From contig NZ_JAAWWS010000145.1 in the NCBI RefSeq assembly GCF_012272825.1, forward strand, positions 124,001 to 188,000: a stretch of 64,000 nt of DNA, written 5' to 3'. The position numbers and the translations under genes are program-made. Of the stretch, positions 26,458 through 34,355 are shown one piece after another. The DNA comes from Wenzhouxiangella sp. XN79A (GTDB taxonomy: Bacteria > Pseudomonadota > Gammaproteobacteria > Xanthomonadales > Wenzhouxiangellaceae). How positions within the stretch are numbered: position 1 is the stretch's first letter; each line of letters opens with the position of its first letter. The notes below the pieces were generated by a model, which ran no database searches, was not told the DNA's origin, and saw nothing but the letters and a program-made list of their open reading frames with translations.

Positions 26458-26886
26458 TCAGCAGTCGCCGGTGCGCTTGCCGGAGATTTCGACCTTCATG
26501 GTCATCTCGCCCATGGCCGATTGCATCTGGCCATCGACGGTGCCCGACATGGACTCGCCGTCGAACGACATTTCGGCGTCCATGGTCATGGTGCTGCCGT
26601 CCGGGTTGCTGCAGCGCATCGAGTAGTTCATGCCGTCGTTGCGGATGTCCTTGTTGGTGATTTCGCATTCCTCGTTGTCATCGAGAAAGGCATCGCCCTG
26701 GGCGACGTCTTCGGCCGTGACGCAGTCCGAGCTGGACTGGGTCTGCGGCGGCAGCGAGAACTGGGGCGAATCCAGCGTGACCGTGCTGGTGGTCTCCCAC
26801 ATCCCCGGCTCGATGTTCGGGTCGTCGGCGAGTGCGGTGGTCGACAGGCCGGCGATGGCCAGGGCGGTCAGGCAGTGCTTGATCAT
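26458..26886 (-). CDS. DUF3617-family secreted protein
   Basis: 142-residue protein with a signal peptide (MIKHCLTALAIAGLSTTALA). The mature part has the DUF3617 pattern: PGMWETTSTVT near the start, CVTAEDV, EECEITNKDI, and M.CSNPDGSTMTMDAEMSFDGESMSG. Four cysteines probably form two disulfides. DUF3617 proteins are periplasmic or outer-membrane associated and of unknown function. A GGAGA ribosome-binding site precedes the ATG. It is convergent with the borosin operon; the 266-bp gap contains an 8-bp hairpin (26291-26314) without a T-run. Confidence 0.82.
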   Translation of the reverse strand: MIKHCLTALAIAGLSTTALADDPNIEPGMWETTSTVTLDSPQFSLPPQTQSSSDCVTAEDVAQGDAFLDDNEECEITNKDIRNDGMNYSMRCSNPDGSTMTMDAEMSFDGESMSGTVDGQMQSAMGEMTMKVEISGKRTGDC

Positions 26887-26898
26887 TGGAGGTCTCCT

Positions 26899-26931
26899 TG
26901 GGCGATCGAGTCGCCTGGGCGATCGAGTCGC
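26899..26931. repeat. Tandem 17-bp direct repeat
   Basis: TGGGCGATCGAGTCGC occurs at 26899-26914 and again at 26916-26931, just upstream of the DUF3617 gene's ribosome-binding site. It could be a duplicated binding site or a recent slippage. Confidence 0.6.
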
Positions 26932-27053
26932 GCCGGACTCGGCCCGGCGCAGCGAGTACGGTGGTCTACCGTGTCCGACCAGAATACGCGAAACGGCGCT
27001 GGACCTGGACAGCGATCCGATCGCCGCGCCCCGATCGGGACCCCGCGGGCGGC

Positions 27054-27266
27054 TCAGCCCTCGTCGTCCTCGATCCGCTCGCGCTGGCGTTCGACGGCCT
27101 CGGCGAGGTCGTCCTCGACCCCGCGTGCGCGCTCGATGGCCTGGCGCTGCGGCTCGAGTACCCCGGCGCCCTCGGGCGGCGCGTCGCCGCTGTCGTCGTC
27201 GGCGCAGCCGGTCAGCACGGCGGCCAGCAGGAAAATCGGCAGGAAACGGACAGGACGGAGTGTCAT
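27054..27266 (-). CDS. Small lipoprotein
   Basis: 70-residue predicted lipoprotein: n-region with two Arg, hydrophobic stretch and lipobox LTGC (cysteine at residue 21), then an acidic, helical tail (PQRQAIERARGVEDDLAEAVERQRERIEDDEG region) that may form a short coiled coil. No family recognised. The gene is between DUF3617 and a PLD-like gene. Its size and coding pattern are consistent with a real gene; function is unknown. Confidence 0.65.
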   Translation of the reverse strand: MTLRPVRFLPIFLLAAVLTGCADDDSGDAPPEGAGVLEPQRQAIERARGVEDDLAEAVERQRERIEDDEG

Positions 27267-27352
27267 CGGCAAGGCTCCCGGAGGGTTCGTGAACCACTCT
27301 ACGCCGGCGCCGATCGCATGACCAGCCCCGCGGCGCGCACTACACTCGGGCG

Positions 27353-28825
27353 ATGAACGAAATCGCCACAGCACATCCGAATCGTCGTGCACGCGGGCGC
27401 CGGGCGCTTCGCCTGGCCCTGCTTGCGCTGCTGGTCGCCTGGATCGGCACGGCGACCGTGCATCGCTACAAGCCGCTGCCGCCCGGGATCAGCGTCGCGA
27501 TGCCCGCCCGGTCGGCCGAAGCGGTGGTCTTCCTGGCCGACCTGACCTGGATCGACGAGCGTGGGGCGCGCCGGCTCGATCACCGCATCTTCGAGCGCGC
27601 ACTGGCCCGGATCGGGCAGGCACGTCGCCTGGTCGTGCTGGACATGTTCCTGTTCAATGACTTCGCCGGCAGCGCCGACGGCGACGGCATGCGGCCGTTG
27701 TCGGACCAGCTCGAGCAGGCGCTGGTCGCCCGCAAGCGCGCGGTGCCGGGCCTGCGCGCCGTGCTGATCACCGATCCGATCAACGGTCTCTACGGCGGTG
27801 TCGAATCCGACCGGCTCGACCGGCTGCGCGCGGCCGGGATCGACGTGGTGGTCACCGCGCTGCCGCGCCTGCGCGATTCCAATCCGGCCTGGTCGGGCCT
27901 GTGGCGATTGTGCTGCCGGTGGGCCGGCAACGACGACGACGGTGGCTGGTTGCCCAATCCGGTCGGTCCGGGCGAGGTGACCCTGCGCACCTGGCTGCGG
28001 CTGGTCAATTTCAAGGCCAACCACCGCAAGACGCTGGTGGTCGATTCGCCCGAGGGCTGGATCGGCCTGGTCACCTCGGCCAATCCACACGATGCCTCCA
28101 GCGCGCACGGCAACGTGGCGCTGGAGTTCCGCGGGCCGGCGGCGCTGGACCTGCTGGCCACCGAGGCGGCCGTGGCGGCCTTCTCGGGCGCGCCGCTGGA
28201 CGGGCTGCCGGCGCCGCCGCCGGCCCGGCCGGTGAACGGTGCTGTGCTGCAGGTCCTGACCGAATCGGCGATCCGCGACGCGGCAATCGACGCGATCGAT
28301 GCGGCCGGCCTCGGCGACCGGGTCGACCTGGCGATCTTCTACCTGTCGCACCGCGGCGTGATCGTCGCGCTGAAGCGGGCGGCGGCGCGTGGGGCGACGG
28401 TGCGCGTGCTGATGGATCCCAACCGCGATGCCTTCGGGGCCGAGAAGGACGGCATCCCCAATCGGCCGGTCGGTCGCGAACTGGTCGATGCCGGCGTTAC
28501 GGTGCGCTGGTGCGCGACCTCCGGCGAGCAGTGTCACAGCAAGTCGCTGCAGGTCATCCGGGCCGATGGCTCGTCGGAATGGATCGGCGGCTCGGCCAAT
28601 TTCACCCGGCGCAATCTCGATGATCTGAACCTGGAAACCAACGCGCGCCTGGCCGGGCCGGCCGGGCATCCGGCCCTGAGCGAGGCCGCGGCCTGGTTCG
28701 AGCAGCGCTGGAGCAACCGGGCAGGGCGCCTTCATTCGCTGCCCTATGACGAGTTCGCCGAGGACAGCCGATTGCGCTACTGGCGCTACCGGGTGATGGA
28801 GTTCACCGGCCTGTCGACGTTCTGA
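27353..28825 (+). CDS. Phospholipase D-like (HKD) membrane-anchored protein
   Basis: 490-residue protein with one N-terminal signal anchor (LRLALLALLVAWIGTATV). There are two PLD active-site motifs: H224-R-K226-TLVVD followed by GLVTSANP, and H395-S-K397 followed by WIGGSANFTRRN. That is two half-sites making one catalytic centre, as in phospholipase D, cardiolipin synthases and some phospholipid-processing hydrolases. In place of the HxKxxxxD aspartate the second motif has HSKSLQVI, so that site is slightly divergent. A role in phospholipid turnover at the periplasmic face is likely but not proven. It is convergent with the acyl-CoA dehydrogenase gene, with a 7-bp gap. Confidence 0.85.
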   Translation: MNEIATAHPNRRARGRRALRLALLALLVAWIGTATVHRYKPLPPGISVAMPARSAEAVVFLADLTWIDERGARRLDHRIFERALARIGQARRLVVLDMFLFNDFAGSADGDGMRPLSDQLEQALVARKRAVPGLRAVLITDPINGLYGGVESDRLDRLRAAGIDVVVTALPRLRDSNPAWSGLWRLCCRWAGNDDDGGWLPNPVGPGEVTLRTWLRLVNFKANHRKTLVVDSPEGWIGLVTSANPHDASSAHGNVALEFRGPAALDLLATEAAVAAFSGAPLDGLPAPPPARPVNGAVLQVLTESAIRDAAIDAIDAAGLGDRVDLAIFYLSHRGVIVALKRAAARGATVRVLMDPNRDAFGAEKDGIPNRPVGRELVDAGVTVRWCATSGEQCHSKSLQVIRADGSSEWIGGSANFTRRNLDDLNLETNARLAGPAGHPALSEAAAWFEQRWSNRAGRLHSLPYDEFAEDSRLRYWRYRVMEFTGLSTF

Positions 28826-28832
28826 GCGGCGT

Positions 28833-30482
28833 TCAGCCGCCGCGCAGCGGCTCGAGCCGGAAGCGGAGGTCCTGGTAGTGGCGGGCCACGGCCAGCGGTC
28901 GATCGTCGCCCCTGCCCAGCCAGTGATCGGCCAGTGCCAGCAGCTCGACCAGGCCGGTCAGTCGGTACAGGTTCAGGGCCAGTCGTCGGGCCTGCGGCTC
29001 CAGCGCCTGCGGGTCGCCGGCCAGCCAGTGCGGGACGGCACCGAGCTGCTCGCGCGCCTGCTTTACGCGGGCGTTCAGCGCCGGCTGACGGCAGCCGTCC
29101 AGGCGGCCGTTCATGCGTGCCAGCCACGGCTCGATGCCGACCGCGGCCAGCGCGCGCAGCGTGTCGAGCGACAGCACGTTGGTCGTGCCTTCCCAGATCG
29201 ACAGCACCTGCACGTCGCGCAGCAGCTGGGGAATGCCGGTGTCCTCGATGTAGCCGGCGCCGCCGAAGGCCTCCAGCGCCTCCGACACGCCGGCCACCGC
29301 GTCGCGTGCCGTGCCGAGCTTGATCAGCGGTGTCAGCAGCCGCAGCGCGGCGGTATCGGCATCGTCGGGTTCGCCCTGTTCGACCGTGCCGAGCAGGTCG
29401 ACGGTGGCCAGCAGCGCCGACGAGGCCGCGGCATGGTCGGCTTCGAGGTCGGCCAGCGTTTCACGGTGCAGCGGCAGCTCGGCCAGCGGGCGGCCGAAGG
29501 CGATGCGCTTGCGCGCGTAGTCGCCGGCCAGGGCCAGCGCGCGCTGCATCAGGGCGCAGGCGGTGACCGCATTCCAGGTCCGGGTGATGTTGAGCATCGG
29601 GGCGATCGCCGCCACGCCGCGCTCCAGGCCGTTTACCGGGGTGGCCGGTGCGCCGTCCAGCCACAGCTCGGCGGTGGGCAGTTTGCGGGTGCCCAGTTTG
29701 TCCTTCAGGCGGAGGACCTCGATGTTCTGCAATCGGCCGGCCTCGTCGCGCGGCTCGAGGTAGAACAGGGCCAGGCCGCGTGATCCGTCCGGATTGCCGT
29801 CCGGTCGGGCCAGGGTCAGCGCGATCTCCGAGGTCGCCGCCGAGGTGAACCACTTGCGGCCGGTCAGCCGCCAGCGACCGTGCTCATCCCGTCGGGCGAT
29901 GGTTTCGGTGCGACCGACGTCGGAGCCGCCGACCGTTTCGGTCATCCACTGGCCCGAGGTCCAGAACGCGCCGGGGTCGGTGCTCAGCAGATGCGGCAGG
30001 GCGCGCCCGGCCAGTTCGTCGTTGCCGGCATCGGACAGGATCCGGGCCGCGCCGTCGGTCATCGCCAGCGGGCAGCCGTAGAAGTCGGTCGAGGGGATGT
30101 ACATCCAGGCCCGTGCGAACTGCAGCAGTCGGGCATGCCGGCCCAGCGAGGCGTCGTAGCCGGTCGCGACCAGGCCGTATTCGGCGGCCCAGCGGTGGGC
30201 CCGTCGCCACAGCGGGGTCAGCTCGATCTCGTCGATCCGCTCGCCCCAGGCGCTCCAGGAGGTCAGCCGCGGTTCGTTCAGGCGGTCCTCCAGCTGCATG
30301 CGATACCAATCCCCGCCGGACAGCCTGCCGAGTTCGGCCAGCACCGGGCGATGCTGCGCCAGCAGGTCCTCGGGTACGCTGCGGGCCAGCCAGGCCCGGA
30401 GCAGCCAGTTGCCCGGATGGTCCCAGCCGTCACCGGGCTCGGGCGGCGTCTGCAGCGTGGAAAGCGGTTCGTGTGCACTCAT
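28833..30482 (-). CDS. AidB-like acyl-CoA dehydrogenase family protein
   Basis: 549-residue flavoprotein. The long N-terminal region before the FAD core and the total length match the AidB subgroup (E. coli AidB is 541 aa) rather than ordinary 380-residue acyl-CoA dehydrogenases. FAD/substrate motifs: WMTETVGGSDVG, GRKWFTSAAT, LRLKDKLGTRKLPTAEL, AFGRPL, EAFGGAGYIEDTGIPQLLRD and SIWEGTTNVLSLD. AidB is linked to protection from alkylating agents and binds DNA; whether this one does so is inference. It could also be an isovaleryl-CoA dehydrogenase relative. No operon partner is apparent. Confidence 0.87.
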   Translation of the reverse strand: MSAHEPLSTLQTPPEPGDGWDHPGNWLLRAWLARSVPEDLLAQHRPVLAELGRLSGGDWYRMQLEDRLNEPRLTSWSAWGERIDEIELTPLWRRAHRWAAEYGLVATGYDASLGRHARLLQFARAWMYIPSTDFYGCPLAMTDGAARILSDAGNDELAGRALPHLLSTDPGAFWTSGQWMTETVGGSDVGRTETIARRDEHGRWRLTGRKWFTSAATSEIALTLARPDGNPDGSRGLALFYLEPRDEAGRLQNIEVLRLKDKLGTRKLPTAELWLDGAPATPVNGLERGVAAIAPMLNITRTWNAVTACALMQRALALAGDYARKRIAFGRPLAELPLHRETLADLEADHAAASSALLATVDLLGTVEQGEPDDADTAALRLLTPLIKLGTARDAVAGVSEALEAFGGAGYIEDTGIPQLLRDVQVLSIWEGTTNVLSLDTLRALAAVGIEPWLARMNGRLDGCRQPALNARVKQAREQLGAVPHWLAGDPQALEPQARRLALNLYRLTGLVELLALADHWLGRGDDRPLAVARHYQDLRFRLEPLRGG

Positions 30483-30513
30483 CGTCGACCGGATCGAGGG
30501 AGAGCGTCCCAGT

Positions 30514-30873
30514 CTACTGTGCCCCGTCCGACGTCTTGCGACGACGCCCGGGACGCGGCAGGGCGAGAAAATACAGCACCACCAGTACGATCTGCACCCA
30601 GGCGATCACGCGCACCGTCGGGTTGGCCCAGGCCTCGCCGACGGCAAAGCTGAAGTGCAGCAACAGCACCGTGCCGCCGATCACCAGGCCGTTCGGTTTC
30701 AGCGCCAGCACCCAGGGCGCGGGAAGCAGCAGCGGAACGGTGGCGATGACCAGGGCCGGCCAGTAGCCGAGGATGGCGGCGGGATACAGCCAGCCGAACC
30801 AGACCAGCTGCAGGACGATCAGCGCCAGCCAGGTCCAGCGCGCGACCGCGACCGGCAGCAGCAGCCCGGTCAC
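30514..30873 (-). CDS. DUF2069 family inner-membrane protein
   Basis: 119-residue protein with four predicted membrane helices and the DUF2069 pattern (WFGWLYPAAILGYWP, LLPAPWVLALKP, LHFSFAVGEAWA). The GTG start overlaps the wrbA stop (GTGA). arsC-wrbA-DUF2069 is a recurring gene order in gammaproteobacteria, although the membrane protein's role is unknown. The C-terminus is a basic cytoplasmic tail. Confidence 0.85.
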   Translation of the reverse strand: MTGLLLPVAVARWTWLALIVLQLVWFGWLYPAAILGYWPALVIATVPLLLPAPWVLALKPNGLVIGGTVLLLHFSFAVGEAWANPTVRVIAWVQIVLVVLYFLALPRPGRRRKTSDGAQ

Positions 30874-31457
30874 AATTTCACCGCCAGCGACGCCACCCGC
30901 CGTCCCAGCGCCCGGGCCAGGGCGATCTCGTGCGAATCGGCGGTGCGGTCGCTGTCGGGGCCCGACCAGTGGCTGGCCCCGTACGGGGTGCCGCCGGCGG
31001 CCGTCTGGCCGAGCGCCTTCTCGGTGTAGGGCAGGCCGACGATCAGCATGCCGTGATGGAGCAGCGGGATCATCATCGACAGCAGCGTGCTCTCCTGCCC
31101 GCCGTGCAGGCTCGAGGTCGAAGTGAACACGCCGGCCGGTTTGCCGGCCAGCGTGCCGGAGAACCATTCACTGCCGGTGCCGTCGAGGAAGAACTTGAGC
31201 GCCGAGGCCATGTTGCCGAAACGGGTCGGACTGCCGAGGATCAATCCGTCGCACTCGGCGAGGTCGCGATTCTCGGCCAGCGCGGGCCCGTCGTCGGGCC
31301 ATTCGACCGGCTTCGGGTCCAGGGCCGAGGTGATCGGCGCGACACCGCGCAGCCGCGCCGCGGCGCCGTCGACCGATTCCACGCCGCGCGCGATCTCGCG
31401 GGCCAGTTTCAGGGTGTTGCCGTGGACCGAGTGGACCAGGATCAGGATCTCGCTCAC
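30870..31457 (-). CDS. wrbA: NAD(P)H:quinone oxidoreductase, WrbA family
   Basis: 195-residue flavodoxin-fold enzyme that reduces quinones by two electrons with FMN and NAD(P)H, protecting from redox cycling. Motifs: ILVHSVHGNTLKLAREIARG (phosphate loop), GLILGSPTRFGNMASALKFFLDGTG, and FTSTSSLHGGQESTLLSMMIPLLHHGM, all WrbA signatures. The ATG overlaps the arsC stop and the stop overlaps the DUF2069 start, so the three are translated together. Confidence 0.94.
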   Translation of the reverse strand: MSEILILVHSVHGNTLKLAREIARGVESVDGAAARLRGVAPITSALDPKPVEWPDDGPALAENRDLAECDGLILGSPTRFGNMASALKFFLDGTGSEWFSGTLAGKPAGVFTSTSSLHGGQESTLLSMMIPLLHHGMLIVGLPYTEKALGQTAAGGTPYGASHWSGPDSDRTADSHEIALARALGRRVASLAVKL

Positions 31458-31816
31458 GGCAGGATGGCCTCGACGTCTTCGGGCGGGCGGCCGATCCGGG
31501 CGCGGGTGAGCGCGCCGTCGTCGACCACCACGATCGGCCGCTGGAGCAGGATGGGTTCGGCGGCGATGGCGTCGAACAGCTCGGCATCATCGGCCGCGTC
31601 GATGTCCAGCCCGGTTCGTGCCCACTCCGCCTGACCGGTCCGCACCAGATCGCGCGCCGGCCGGTCCAGCGCTTCGGCGAGTTTCTCCAGCGTGGCGCTG
31701 TTCGGCGGCGTCCTGAGGTAGTCGACGATCGTCGGCTCGAGGCCTCGCTCGGCGAGCAGCTTCAGAGTGGCCCTGCTTTTTGAGCAACGGGGATTGTGGT
31801 ACACAGTGACCTGCAT
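31454..31816 (-). CDS. arsC: Arsenate reductase (glutaredoxin-dependent ArsC family)
   Basis: 120-residue ArsC-fold protein. The catalytic cysteine is C11 in YHNPRCSKSRATL, followed by the family's LRTPP and the conserved arginines in the C-terminal half (RPIVVVDDGALTRARIGRPPEDV). It reduces arsenate to arsenite with glutaredoxin, though many chromosomal copies act in other thiol reactions. The ATG at 31816 has GGAG 12 bp upstream. It is divergent from the YihY gene with start codons that overlap by two bases. Confidence 0.9.
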   Translation of the reverse strand: MQVTVYHNPRCSKSRATLKLLAERGLEPTIVDYLRTPPNSATLEKLAEALDRPARDLVRTGQAEWARTGLDIDAADDAELFDAIAAEPILLQRPIVVVDDGALTRARIGRPPEDVEAILP

Positions 31817-33152
31817 GGCAGATTCAGACTCCAATTCGAAACCGTCGATCGTCGATTCTGACCGATCCGCGTCAAAACGGCCAATCCCGACCGCGCTGCA
31901 GGCGCTGACCGATCCTCGCTGGCTGAAGGCCTTCGGTCGTCACCTCGTGTCGCATTTCCGTCACGACCGCAGCTTCGAAACCGCCGGTGCGCTCAGCTAC
32001 ACCACGCTGCTGGCGCTGGTGCCGCTGCTCGCAGTGGTGATCGGCGTGATCTCGGCCTTTCCGGTGTTCGATGCCCGGGTCGAGCAGCTGCAGGACTTCA
32101 TCTTCAAGAATTTCGTGCCGGCCGCCGGCGATGTCGTGCAGCAGTACATCGACCAGTTCATCGAACGCTCGGCCGGCCTGACCGGCGCCGGCAGCCTGTT
32201 CCTGGTCGTGGCCGCGCTGCTGCTGATGGGCACGATCGAGAAGAGTCTGAACCGGATCTGGCGGGTCGATCGACCGCGCAGCCCGGCCAGCCGCCTGATG
32301 GTCTACTGGGCCGTGCTCACGCTGGGTCCGTTGCTGATCGGGGCCTCGGTCGGCATCACCTCGTACCTGGCCACGCTGCAGGCGTTTGCGCCGGAGTTCG
32401 TCCGCGGCTGGGTGCAATCGGCGCTGCTGGCGCTGACCCCGTTCGTGGTCGCGCTGCTGGCGTTCACGCTGCTGTTCAGCGTCGTGCCGAACCGACGGGT
32501 CAGGCTGCGGCACGCCCTGGCCGGCGCGACCTTCTCTGCGGTCGCCTTCGAAGTCTCGAAGCACGCTTTCGTGGTGTACCTGTCGAACGTTCCGACCTAC
32601 GAGAAACTCTACGGTGCGCTGGCGACCATCCCGATCTTCCTGGTCTGGATCTTCGTGACCTGGGTGGTGATCCTGCTCGGCGCCAGCGTGTCGGCATCGC
32701 TGACCACGTTCAACTATCGCCGTGCCGACTGGCGCTGGAACCCGCGCCACCACCTGCTGCTGGTCATGCGCTTGATCGACCACCTCGCCGCGGCCCAGCG
32801 CGAGGGGCGCGGACGGTCGTCGGCCGAACTGCTGGCTCTGGAAGAGGCCATGACCGACGACGAACTGCAGGCCCTGTTCGATCGCCTCGACCGGGCCGGC
32901 TGGATCCAGCGCGACGAAAGCGGCGACTGGTTCCTGACCGCCGACCTGGCCGACGTGACGCTGGGCGATCTCTATCGCGACGTGCCGCTGGTGCTGCCCG
33001 TGGCAGAATCGGAGGACCTGCCGGAGCGAACGGCCGGCGATCGTCGGCTGCGCGATGCGCTGAATGAAATCGCCGCCGCCTCCGGTCCCGTTCTCGACCG
33101 CTCGCTGAAGTCCCTGCTCGGCGACCGTTCATCGACCCACAACGGATCCTGA
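31815..33152 (+). CDS. YihY/virulence factor BrkB family membrane protein
   Basis: 445-residue protein with six membrane helices of the YihY family (formerly misnamed RNase BN): ETAGALSYTTLLALVPLLAVV, a central FVPAAGDVVQQYI loop, NRIWRVDRPRSPASRLMVYW and PIFLVWIFVTWVVILLGA. A C-terminal cytoplasmic winged-helix-like part (about 330-420) is found in the longer members. Function is not settled. The start is uncertain: the ATG at 31815 shares bases with the arsC start on the other strand and lacks a good RBS. An in-frame GTG at 31806 has GGGG upstream. Confidence 0.88.
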   Translation: MADSDSNSKPSIVDSDRSASKRPIPTALQALTDPRWLKAFGRHLVSHFRHDRSFETAGALSYTTLLALVPLLAVVIGVISAFPVFDARVEQLQDFIFKNFVPAAGDVVQQYIDQFIERSAGLTGAGSLFLVVAALLLMGTIEKSLNRIWRVDRPRSPASRLMVYWAVLTLGPLLIGASVGITSYLATLQAFAPEFVRGWVQSALLALTPFVVALLAFTLLFSVVPNRRVRLRHALAGATFSAVAFEVSKHAFVVYLSNVPTYEKLYGALATIPIFLVWIFVTWVVILLGASVSASLTTFNYRRADWRWNPRHHLLLVMRLIDHLAAAQREGRGRSSAELLALEEAMTDDELQALFDRLDRAGWIQRDESGDWFLTADLADVTLGDLYRDVPLVLPVAESEDLPERTAGDRRLRDALNEIAAASGPVLDRSLKSLLGDRSSTHNGS

Positions 33153-33155
33153 CCC

Positions 33156-33659
33156 ATGTATCGATTCCTGTTGTCCCTTGCCCTGCCGGCCCTGCTGCTC
33201 GCCGCACCGGCGCCGATCCGCGCCGATAGCGCTGCCTCGTCGGCCAGCTACCCGGAGTTCGAACTGCCCGACCTCGACGGCGTTCGGCACCGGCTCAGCG
33301 ACTGGCGGGGCGACTGGGTGGTCGTCAACTACTGGGCGACCTGGTGCGCTCCGTGCCGCAAGGAGATCCCCGATCTGTCGGAGCTTCACGACGAGCGCGA
33401 CGACATCACGGTGCTGGGCCTGGCCTTCGAGGATACCGACGTGGCCACGTTCCGGACCTTTCTGCAGGACTACCCGGCCAGCTACCCGATCCTGCGGGTC
33501 GACGTCTACGCGCCGCCGGAGGCCTTCGGTGCCCCGCGCGCGCTGCCGACCACCTACCTGATCGCGCCCGACGGCCGGCTGGCCGAGACCTGGATCGGGC
33601 CGATCACCGGCGATACCGTGCGCGAGCGCGTCGACCGCGAGACCGAGCCGACCTCGTGA
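33156..33659 (+). CDS. TlpA-like periplasmic thioredoxin-fold protein
   Basis: 167-residue protein with a signal peptide (to about residue 23) and a thioredoxin domain whose active site is W63-C-A-P-C67, with cis-Pro in LPTTYLI. TlpA/ResA-type proteins reduce specific disulfides in the periplasm, for example in cytochrome c or copper-centre assembly. The client is not evident. It starts 3 bp after the YihY stop and overlaps the acylphosphatase gene (GTGA). Confidence 0.92.
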   Translation: MYRFLLSLALPALLLAAPAPIRADSAASSASYPEFELPDLDGVRHRLSDWRGDWVVVNYWATWCAPCRKEIPDLSELHDERDDITVLGLAFEDTDVATFRTFLQDYPASYPILRVDVYAPPEAFGAPRALPTTYLIAPDGRLAETWIGPITGDTVRERVDRETEPTS

Positions 33660-33931
33660 GCTGCGCGCGCTTTCGCGTCACCGGCCGCGTCCAGGGCGTG
33701 TTCTTCCGCGCCTCGACCCAGCGCGTGGCCAAGCGTCTCGGCCTGACCGGCCATGCGATCAACCTCGATGACGGCAGTGTCGAGGTGCTGGCCTGCGGCG
33801 CGGCCGACGCACTGGACGATCTCCACGACTGGCTGCAGCGCGGCTCGCCGACCGCGCGCGTCGACCGCGTCGATCGCGAAGCGGTTTCTGCTGCGGATCA
33901 GAATCCTCCCGCCGACTTCACTACCGGCTGA
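33656..33931 (+). CDS. acyP: Acylphosphatase
   Basis: 91-residue enzyme that hydrolyses acyl phosphates. The signature [12 protein letters not shown] contains the phosphate-binding R18, and the catalytic asparagine is N36 in [15 protein letters not shown]. Family length is about 90 residues. The GTG start overlaps the TlpA-like stop. Confidence 0.93.
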   Translation: MSCARFRVTGRVQGVFFRASTQRVAKRLGLTGHAINLDDGSVEVLACGAADALDDLHDWLQRGSPTARVDRVDREAVSAADQNPPADFTTG

Positions 33932-34355
33932 CCGTGCAGAACGCGGGGAAGGTTCGCGTTGGATGTGGAAAGGCGTTCTCGTCCGCAGATGAACGCCGAT
34001 GAACGCGGACAAAAGGCAGAGGCGGATGCTGACCGCAGATGAACAGGAAGACGGAAGAACGAGCGGTGCGTCGCGATCGGGCCCTGGCGGCGGAAATACG
34101 CCCCGGCGCGATTGCAGTTTGCGGGTCAGGCGAGCGCCATGATCGCGGAAACCACGGGACATGGAACCCCCGGATCCCCGCCACTCATTGTGTAACGTAT
34201 AGCGAGCCGGAGAGCGTTTGGCTGCGGACAAGAAAATCGCCTTGCGCTTTTCGCCTTCCTCCTGCGCCCGCCAAGAAAAACGGCCCGCCGGGGGCGAGCC
34301 GTTTTCGGAGTCGAGCGTGGGGTGCTCGGGCCGAGGTGCTTCGGATTCGCCGAAC
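33932..34355. other. 424-bp non-coding spacer with CGCAGATGAACG repeats
   Basis: No gene is seen. CCGCAGATGAACGCCGATGA begins at 33983 and CCGCAGATGAACAGG recurs at 34033-34047, the second within a short CGGATG-rich tract. A bidirectional terminator follows at 34276-34305. Similar short CAGA-AACGCGGATGAA words appear at 56246-56265. Confidence 0.55.
34276..34305 (-). terminator. Terminator of the 34.4-35.6 kb gene, possibly bidirectional
   Basis: AAAACGGC (34277-34284) pairs with GCCGTTTT (34298-34305) with further GC pairing inside. On the minus strand the stem is followed by a run of five T, 50 bp after the stop codon. The symmetric A/T runs would also work for rightward transcription from acyP. 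Confidence 0.75.
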
